Shown: positions 1 through 5,181 of the stretch, one piece after another
How positions within the stretch are numbered: the first letter of the stretch is position 1
How the letters are laid out: the number at the start of each line of letters is the position of its first letter
Source: Flavobacterium sp.
GTDB lineage: Bacteria > Bacteroidota > Bacteroidia > Flavobacteriales > Flavobacteriaceae
DNA length: 8,633 nucleotides
Direction of reading: 5' to 3'
Assembly (NCBI GenBank): GCA_004296145.1
Contig: SEBM01000138.1
Location: forward strand, 1 to 8,633
Position numbers and translations under genes: made by a program
The notes under the pieces: generated by a model
What the model saw: the letters and a program-made list of their open reading frames with translations, nothing else
Told to the model about the DNA's origin: nothing
The model's database searches: none

Positions 1-7
1 ATATTTG
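1..7 (+). promoter_or_regulatory. Possible -7 box of the asnB promoter, cut by the window edge
   Basis: The first seven bases, ATATTTG, equal the last seven of the TATATTTG -7 boxes seen before gyrB and secDF. If the missing upstream base is T, this is a full TAnnTTTG element. Transcription would then begin near base 13, giving a leader of about 90 nt before the gene at 104. The -33 element would lie outside the window, so this is only a candidate. The rest of 8-103 is AT-rich, has no better promoter match and no visible gene. It contains a 10-nt palindrome (ATAATATTAT, 51-60) of unknown meaning. Confidence 0.25.
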
Positions 8-103
8 ACATTCCCCAAAAATGCCTGCCTAATTCAGAAAGTAATATGAAATAATATTATGGTTACTTTTAAAAATATTTAGAAATAAAAAAACTAGAAT
101 GGT

Positions 104-1720
104 ATGTCTGGAATATTAGCCGTTATTGGCAAAGGAAAAGACCCGCAGCTCGTGAGGGAGCTTTCTGCAAGAATGTCGCACCGGGGTCCCGATGAAAGAG
201 GTTATCATATAATGGAAAATGGCAGTATTATTTGTCATGAAAGTCTGTCTATTATAGATTTAAATTCAGGTAAACAGCCTATTCAGGGAGCTCAAAAAGC
301 CTGGATGGTGCATGATGGGGAGATCTACAATTACCAGGAATTAAAAAACGGAATTTTAAAAGATTATACCTTCAGAACAAAATCAGATTCAGAAGTTATT
401 GTGCATTTGTACGAAGAATTTGGATATGATTTTTGCAATAAATTAGACGGTGACTGGGCTTTCGTAATCATTGATGGTGATGATTATATTGCCAGCAGGG
501 ATCCGCTTGGCGTGAAACCTTTGTATTATGGTCTTGATGAAAGAGGAAGAATTTATTTCTCATCAGAGATGAAATCTATTGCAGATCAGTGCAAAACATT
601 TTCGACTTTTCCTCCGGGACATTATTATACTCCAAAAACAGGGTTTGTAAAATATTACAAACCTGAATATGAAGATTATGAAAAAGCTAATAACGATCTT
701 AAGTTAGAAGAAATAAGAGAAACATTAACGGAAGCAGTTCGTAAACGTTTAATGGGTGATTTGCCTGTTGGAGTTTTGCTTTCAGGAGGTTTAGATTCTT
801 CATTGATTTCTTCAATTGCTGCAAGATTATTAAAGGAATCAGGAAAGAAATTGCAATCATTTTCAATCGGATTAAATGCGGATACTCCTGATAATAAAGT
901 AGCCAGAAAAGCAGCGGAATTTTTGGGAACAGAACATCATGAAATTCATTTTTCTGTAAAAGAAGGAATCGAGCTTTTAGAAAAAATAATCCAGAATATA
1001 GAAACTTATGATATTATATCTGTAAGAGCCAGTGTTCCGATGTTTATATTATCTAAAGCTATTGCAGATCAGGGTATAAAAGCAATTCTTTCGGGTGAAG
1101 GCGCGGATGAAATATTTGGAGGACATTTGTACTTTAGAAATGCTCCGTCTACAGAAGAATTTCAAAAAGAATCAATAGAAAGGGTTCAGAAGTTATTTAC
1201 AGCAGATTTGTTGCGTGCAGATAAATCAACAATGGCAAATGGTATCGAAACCAGAATTCCGTTTTTGGATAAAAACTTCCTTGATACAACAATGTTGATC
1301 AAACCAGAAGAAAGACAGCCTAAAACGTATGACGGAATTGAGAAATATATTTTAAGAAAAGCATTTGATACTCCGGAAAATCCATATTTGCCATCTGAAG
1401 TATTATGGCGTCAGAAAGAACAATTTTCTGATGGGGTAGGATATAGCTGGATTGATGAATTAATTGAATATTGTGCTACTCAGGTTTCTGATAAACAATT
1501 AGAAGAAGCAAGCGCAGAATTTCCATACAACTCGCCAACAACAAAAGAAGCTTATTTGTACCGATCTATTTTTCATAAATATTATCCACAAGTCAGCGCG
1601 GCGCAAACTGTTCGAAAATGGATTCCAAAATGGCAGGAAAATCAGGATCCGAGCGGAAGAGCCAATGCTGCTCACTTAAAAGCAGGTGTTGAATTTTATA
1701 AACCCGGAATTGCAGTATAA
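104..1720 (+). CDS. asnB: Asparagine synthase B homologue with altered glutaminase and synthetase active sites
   Basis: AsnB makes asparagine from aspartate, ATP and glutamine in the cytosol. An N-terminal class II glutaminase releases ammonia, which reaches a C-terminal domain that adenylates aspartate. The 538 residues (E. coli AsnB has 554) cover both domains: glutaminase about 2-190 (HRGPD at 26-30, GEIYN at 72-76, SRDPLGVKPLYYG at 131-143) and synthetase about 200-520 (PP-loop SGGLDSS 227-233, SGEGADE 330-336, the conserved C-terminal stretch around WRQKEQFSDGVGYSW 435-449, DPSGRA 515-520). Key positions differ from the family. The N-terminal nucleophile Cys is Ser2 (codon TCT, 107-109). 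The glutamine-binding Arg of HERL is Ser47. The Asn of NGEIYN is Asp71. The first Thr of the TYDVTTIRAS-type motif is Ile305. ATG 104 is chosen because MSG aligns with the universal MCG start; the ATG at 99 is in another frame. No Shine-Dalgarno is visible. Membership of the AsnB family is clear, but glutamine-dependent activity is doubtful. A redirected paralogue or a decaying copy are both possible. Confidence 0.93.
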   Translation: MSGILAVIGKGKDPQLVRELSARMSHRGPDERGYHIMENGSIICHESLSIIDLNSGKQPIQGAQKAWMVHDGEIYNYQELKNGILKDYTFRTKSDSEVIVHLYEEFGYDFCNKLDGDWAFVIIDGDDYIASRDPLGVKPLYYGLDERGRIYFSSEMKSIADQCKTFSTFPPGHYYTPKTGFVKYYKPEYEDYEKANNDLKLEEIRETLTEAVRKRLMGDLPVGVLLSGGLDSSLISSIAARLLKESGKKLQSFSIGLNADTPDNKVARKAAEFLGTEHHEIHFSVKEGIELLEKIIQNIETYDIISVRASVPMFILSKAIADQGIKAILSGEGADEIFGGHLYFRNAPSTEEFQKESIERVQKLFTADLLRADKSTMANGIETRIPFLDKNFLDTTMLIKPEERQPKTYDGIEKYILRKAFDTPENPYLPSEVLWRQKEQFSDGVGYSWIDELIEYCATQVSDKQLEEASAEFPYNSPTTKEAYLYRSIFHKYYPQVSAAQTVRKWIPKWQENQDPSGRANAAHLKAGVEFYKPGIAV

Positions 1721-1724
1721 AATG

Positions 1725-1763
1725 TAAATTCCAAAAAAAATAAATTCCAAATTACAATTTGGA
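1725..1763. repeat. Short direct and inverted repeats after asnB
   Basis: TAAATTCCAAA occurs twice (1725-1735 and 1741-1751), separated by an A run. The second copy overlaps an 8-nt inverted repeat, TCCAAATT at 1746-1753 and AATTTGGA at 1756-1763. The two-base centre is too tight for a full hairpin as drawn. It lies between the stop codon and the main terminator and may be a degenerate extra hairpin or simple AT-rich filler. Confidence 0.5.
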
Positions 1764-1771
1764 TACTTTTT

Positions 1772-1807
1772 AAATCCGAAACAATTTTTAGTTGTTTCGG
1801 ATTTTTT
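1772..1807 (+). terminator. Intrinsic terminator of asnB
   Basis: A perfect 13-bp stem pairs 1772-1784 (AAATCCGAAACAA) with 1792-1804 (TTGTTTCGGATTT) around a 7-nt loop. It is followed by a T run reaching 1807 and more T after a short GCG. It sits about 50 nt after the asnB stop and upstream of the gyrB promoter, so it should separate the two transcripts. The A-rich left flank means it could also work in the reverse direction. From here to 1899 the intergenic DNA is AT-rich with repeated TTTAGAATT-like words and no gene. Confidence 0.85.
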
Positions 1808-1899
1808 GCGTTTTTCTCATTTTAGAATTTAGAATTTTACACTTTTAAAATTTAAATCGTTTTTGTGTTAATAACTTACGTGCTTTAAGCCAGAAATTA

Positions 1900-1930
1900 T
1901 TGGTAAGTAGGCGGCGTTTTTATATATTTG
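1900..1930 (+). promoter_or_regulatory. gyrB promoter, Bacteroidota type
   Basis: A TTG at 1900-1902 and TATATTTG at 1923-1930 are separated by 20 nt. This matches the Bacteroidota consensus TTTG/TTG then TAnnTTTG read by the primary sigma factor (ABfA type). The -7 box matches all six fixed positions. Transcription should start about 6-8 nt downstream, near 1937, leaving a leader of about 30 nt before the gyrB start. The element closely resembles the one before secDF (5025-5055). Confidence 0.75.
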
Positions 1931-1966
1931 CCTGTTAGACAATAAATACATTTTAGAATAAATTAT

Positions 1967-3907
1967 ATGAGCGAAGAAATCAAGAAGAACAATTATTCAG
2001 CAGATAGTATTCAGGCATTAGAAGGAATGGAGCACGTAAGAATGCGTCCATCGATGTATATTGGAGATGTAGGAGTTCGAGGACTGCATCATTTAGTTTA
2101 TGAGGTTGTTGATAACTCTATTGATGAGGCGATGGGAGGACATTGTGATACTATTGGTGTTGCAATTAACGAAGATGGTTCTGTAACAGTCGAAGACAAT
2201 GGTCGTGGTATCCCGGTTGATTTACATAAAAAAGAAGGCGTTTCTGCACTTGAGGTTGTAATGACTAAAATTGGTGCCGGAGGTAAATTTGATAAAGATT
2301 CTTATAAAGTTTCCGGAGGTTTGCACGGGGTTGGGGTTTCGGTTGTAAATGCCCTTTCCGTTCACATGAAATCTACAGTTTTCAGAGAAGGAAAAATCTA
2401 CGAACAAGAATACGAAAGAGGAAAATCATTATATCCGGTAAAACAAATCGGAGAAACAGATAAAAGAGGTACGCGTCAGACTTTTTATCCTGATGATACC
2501 ATTTTTACTCAAACTACAGAGTTCTCTTATGATACTTTATCAGCGCGTATGCGTGAACTTTCTTTCCTTAATAAAGGAATTACAATCACTTTTACAGATA
2601 AGAGAGAAGTTGACGAGAAAGGAGAGTTTAAAAGTGAAGTTTTTCATTCTACAGAAGGACTTAAAGAATATATCCGTTATTTAGATGGTAACCGTGAGCC
2701 AATTATTGCACACGTTATCAGTATGGATCATGATAAAGGTGAAATTCCTGTAGAAGTTGCCTTGATTTATAATACAAGTTATACTGAGAATATATTTTCT
2801 TATGTAAATAATATTAATACACACGAAGGAGGAACACACTTGCAAGGTTTTAGAAGTGGTTTGACAAGAACGCTTAAAAAATATGCAGATGCTTCGGGAT
2901 TGTTAGATAAATTAAAGTTTGAAATTGCCGGAGATGATTTCCGTGAAGGATTAACAGCTATTATTTCGGTAAAAGTTGCAGAACCACAATTTGAAGGACA
3001 AACAAAAACAAAACTAGGAAACAGAGAAGTAGTTTCTCCGGTTTCTCAGGCTGTTGGAGAAATGCTGGAGAATTATCTGGAAGAAAATCCAAATGATGCA
3101 AGAGTAATTATCCAGAAAGTAATTTTGGCTGCCCAGGCCCGTCACGCTGCAAAAAAAGCACGTGAAATGGTGCAACGTAAAACCGTTATGGGTGGCGGTG
3201 GATTGCCGGGAAAACTTTCAGATTGTTCTGAGCAGGATCCTGCAAGATGTGAGGTTTACCTTGTCGAGGGAGATTCGGCTGGTGGAACAGCAAAACAAGG
3301 ACGTGATCGTAACTTTCAGGCGATTTTACCATTACGTGGTAAGATTTTGAACGTTGAAAAAGCGATGCACCACAAAGTATTCGAAAACGAAGAGATTAGA
3401 AATATCTTTACAGCTTTAGGAGTTACAGTTGGTACGGCAGAAGACAGTAAAGCCTTAAACCTTGAAAAACTAAGATATCATAAAGTAATCATCATGTGTG
3501 ATGCCGATGTCGATGGTAGTCACATTTCTACCTTAATATTAACGTTCTTCTTCCGTTTCATGAAAGAACTAATTGAAGAAGGTCACGTTTACATTGCAGC
3601 TCCACCTTTATACTTAGTTAAAAAAGGAACTAAAAAAGAATATGCATGGAATGATGTTCAACGCGATCAGGCCAACGAAAGAATGGGTGGAAGTGCCGCT
3701 ATTCAACGTTATAAAGGTCTTGGAGAGATGAATGCGGAACAATTATGGGAAACTACAATGGATCCAAATTTCAGAACTTTGCGTCAGGTAACAATTGATA
3801 GTTTAGCTGAAGCTGACAGAGTTTTTTCTATGTTGATGGGTGACGAAGTACCGCCACGTAGAGAATTTATCGAGAAAAATGCAGTTTATGCAAATATTGA
3901 CGCATAA
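1967..3907 (+). CDS. gyrB: DNA gyrase subunit B
   Basis: ATPase subunit of the A2B2 type II topoisomerase that introduces negative supercoils into DNA. Visible parts, in order: a GHKL ATPase domain with Glu46 (general base) and Asn50 (Mg-ATP) in EVVDNSIDEA, Asp77 in DNGRGIP and the ATP lid GGLHGVG 117-123; the transducer domain with QTKTKLG 345-351, whose Gln345 and Lys347 contact the ATP gamma-phosphate; a TOPRIM domain with EGDSAGG 434-440 (Glu434) and DADVDG 512-517 for Mg2+; and the C-terminal GyrA-contact region with QRYKGLGEMN 580-589 and LWETTMDP. At 646 residues it is the normal short form, lacking the roughly 170-residue insertion of E. coli GyrB (804). The GyrB rather than ParE assignment rests on overall similarity and the QRYKGLGEMNxxQLWETTMDP signature. 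The ATG at 1967 gives the usual short N-terminal tail before DSIQALEGMEHVR. It has its own promoter and terminator. Most drug-contact positions look conserved. Confidence 0.97.
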   Translation: MSEEIKKNNYSADSIQALEGMEHVRMRPSMYIGDVGVRGLHHLVYEVVDNSIDEAMGGHCDTIGVAINEDGSVTVEDNGRGIPVDLHKKEGVSALEVVMTKIGAGGKFDKDSYKVSGGLHGVGVSVVNALSVHMKSTVFREGKIYEQEYERGKSLYPVKQIGETDKRGTRQTFYPDDTIFTQTTEFSYDTLSARMRELSFLNKGITITFTDKREVDEKGEFKSEVFHSTEGLKEYIRYLDGNREPIIAHVISMDHDKGEIPVEVALIYNTSYTENIFSYVNNINTHEGGTHLQGFRSGLTRTLKKYADASGLLDKLKFEIAGDDFREGLTAIISVKVAEPQFEGQTKTKLGNREVVSPVSQAVGEMLENYLEENPNDARVIIQKVILAAQARHAAKKAREMVQRKTVMGGGGLPGKLSDCSEQDPARCEVYLVEGDSAGGTAKQGRDRNFQAILPLRGKILNVEKAMHHKVFENEEIRNIFTALGVTVGTAEDSKALNLEKLRYHKVIIMCDADVDGSHISTLILTFFFRFMKELIEEGHVYIAAPPLYLVKKGTKKEYAWNDVQRDQANERMGGSAAIQRYKGLGEMNAEQLWETTMDPNFRTLRQVTIDSLAEADRVFSMLMGDEVPPRREFIEKNAVYANIDA

Positions 3908-3926
3908 ATTATAAAATTAATAATTC

Positions 3927-3978
3927 CAATTCGTTTAATTGTTTAAATTTACTAGACAATTAAACGAATTGTCTTTTT
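3927..3978 (+). terminator. Intrinsic terminator of gyrB
   Basis: A 16-bp perfect stem pairs 3927-3942 with 3956-3971 (the core is AATTCGTTTAATTGT and its reverse complement). The loop is 13 nt and is followed by TCTTTTT. The stem is long but AT-rich. It begins 20 nt after the gyrB stop and ends about 40 nt before mdh. I see no clear TAnnTTTG box between it and mdh, so mdh may depend on partial read-through or a non-consensus promoter. Confidence 0.8.
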
Positions 3979-4018
3979 AAGGAATAGACAAATATTAATA
4001 ACCGATAAAATAAAAAAT

Positions 4019-4954
4019 ATGAAAGTTACCATTGTAGGAGCAGGAAATGTTGGAGCTACATGTGCAGACGTTATTTCTTATAGAGGAATAGCAAGCGAAG
4101 TAGTATTGTTGGATATTAAAGAAGGTTTTGCCGAAGGGAAAGCATTGGATATTACACAATGTGCTACAAATACAGGTTTTAATACCAAAGTATCCGGAGT
4201 AACCAACGATTATTCTAAAACTGCAGGAAGTGATGTAGTAGTAATTACATCAGGAATTCCGAGAAAACCAGGAATGACAAGAGAAGAATTAATAGGTATA
4301 AATGCAGGAATTGTAAAAACAGTTGCTGAAAATGTCTTAAAATATTCTCCAGATACCATTATCGTTGTTGTTTCTAACCCAATGGATACGATGACGTATT
4401 TGGCCCTAAAATCGACAGGATTGCCAAAAAACAGAATTATTGGTATGGGAGGAGCTTTAGATAGTTCTCGTTTCAGAACGTATTTATCTTTGGCTTTAGA
4501 TAAACCGGCAAATGATATTTCTGCAATGGTAATTGGCGGGCATGGTGATACAACCATGATTCCGTTAACGCGCCTGGCTTCTTATAATGGTATTCCGGTA
4601 ACAGAATTTCTTTCAGAAGAAGTATTGCAAAAAGTAGCTGCTGACACTATGGTAGGCGGAGCAACTCTTACAGGTCTGTTAGGAACTTCTGCGTGGTATG
4701 CGCCTGGGGCTTCTGTAGCTTATCTGGTAGACAGTATTTTAAATGATCAGAAGAAAATGATTGCATGTTCTGTTTTTGTAGAAGGAGAATATGGTCAAAA
4801 TGATATTTGTATAGGTGTACCTTGTATTATTGGTAAAAATGGAGTTGAAGAAATTCTTGATATCCAGTTAAACGAGCAGGAAAAGGCTTTATTTGCTAAA
4901 AGTGCAGATGCAGTTAGAGGGATGAATGATGCCCTAAAATCAATTTTAGTATAA
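4019..4954 (+). CDS. mdh: Malate dehydrogenase (NAD-dependent, LDH-like type)
   Basis: Catalyses the reversible oxidation of malate to oxaloacetate with NAD+ in the TCA cycle; a cytosolic oligomer. The 311 residues match the LDH-like MDH family in length. The Rossmann fold starts with GAGNVGA (7-13). Asp32 ends beta-2 and should bind the adenine ribose, indicating NAD preference over NADP. The mobile loop reads PRKPGMTR (81-88). Arg82 stands where lactate dehydrogenases carry Gln, the known residue selecting oxaloacetate/malate over pyruvate/lactate, and Arg88 is the catalytic-loop Arg. VSNPMD (118-123), Asp148 and Arg151 in ALDSSRF, and His175 in GGHGD (173-177) complete the Asp-His relay and the substrate carboxylate site. 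All catalytic residues are present. The ATG at 4019 places the Rossmann strand at the very N terminus, as usual, after an A-rich leader without Shine-Dalgarno. It lies 111 nt after gyrB and is followed by its own terminator. Confidence 0.96.
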   Translation: MKVTIVGAGNVGATCADVISYRGIASEVVLLDIKEGFAEGKALDITQCATNTGFNTKVSGVTNDYSKTAGSDVVVITSGIPRKPGMTREELIGINAGIVKTVAENVLKYSPDTIIVVVSNPMDTMTYLALKSTGLPKNRIIGMGGALDSSRFRTYLSLALDKPANDISAMVIGGHGDTTMIPLTRLASYNGIPVTEFLSEEVLQKVAADTMVGGATLTGLLGTSAWYAPGASVAYLVDSILNDQKKMIACSVFVEGEYGQNDICIGVPCIIGKNGVEEILDIQLNEQEKALFAKSADAVRGMNDALKSILV

Positions 4955-4975
4955 TGAAATTGGTAAAAAAAAGAT

Positions 4976-5003
4976 AAGGCTGCACTTTTGCAGTCTTTTT
5001 TTT
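4976..5003 (+). terminator. Intrinsic terminator of mdh
   Basis: A 9-bp stem pairs 4976-4984 (AAGGCTGCA) with 4989-4997 (TGCAGTCTT), with one G-T wobble. The loop is CTTT and is followed by a run of eight T (4996-5003). It begins about 20 nt after the mdh stop and lies upstream of the secDF promoter. Confidence 0.85.
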
Positions 5004-5024
5004 GAGATTTAATTAATAAATAAA

Positions 5025-5055
5025 TTGGTTAATCTTTTCGTAAATTATATATTTG
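5025..5055 (+). promoter_or_regulatory. secDF promoter, Bacteroidota type
   Basis: TTG at 5025-5027 and TATATTTG at 5048-5055 are separated by 20 nt, the same geometry as the gyrB promoter. The two also share the 12-nt string TTATATATTTGC around the -7 box and TTGG at the -33 box. Transcription should begin near 5062. Confidence 0.72.
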
Positions 5056-5061
5056 CTCGGT

Positions 5062-5181
5062 TTAAAAAAAATGTTGTAATTCGTGATCTAGTTTTTTTGT
5101 TTTAAAAAAATCTGTCAGGGCTTATTTTATGGCACTTTAAAGCAAAAACAAACAATAAAACATAATTAATTTTTAGTAATA
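5062..5181 (+). promoter_or_regulatory. Predicted long 5' leader of secDF
   Basis: If the promoter at 5025-5055 is used, secDF has a leader of about 120 nt, against about 30 nt for gyrB. A weak all-AT hairpin is possible (T7 at 5092-5098 with A7 at 5104-5110). A poor second -7-like box, TATTTTAT, lies at 5123-5130 with TTTG at 5096-5099, so a start nearer the gene is conceivable. The last 40 nt are A-rich and unstructured, as is common before Bacteroidota start codons. I recognise no riboswitch or leader-peptide signal. Confidence 0.35.

Noticed and set aside
99..119. Earlier ATG at 99 before asnB
   Set aside because: It is out of frame with the gene and reaches a stop after six codons, so it does not restore an MCG start.
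1725..1860. Possible CRISPR-like or regulatory repeat array after asnB
   Set aside because: Only two 11-nt copies plus scattered TTTAGAATT words; no regular spacing or spacers, consistent with AT-rich intergenic sequence.
2222..2407. Reverse-strand open frame inside gyrB
   Set aside because: Lies fully within the well-conserved gyrB ATPase region, has no recognisable motif and is a shadow frame.
4210..4557. 115-codon reverse-strand frame inside mdh
   Set aside because: Entirely antisense to conserved Rossmann-fold codons; no promoter or family features, so an overlapping gene is not supported.
5071..5140. Minimal ORFs in the secDF leader (ATG-TTG-TAA at 5071 and ATG-GCA-CTT-TAA at 5129)
   Set aside because: Far too short to act as arrest peptides and expected by chance in AT-rich DNA.
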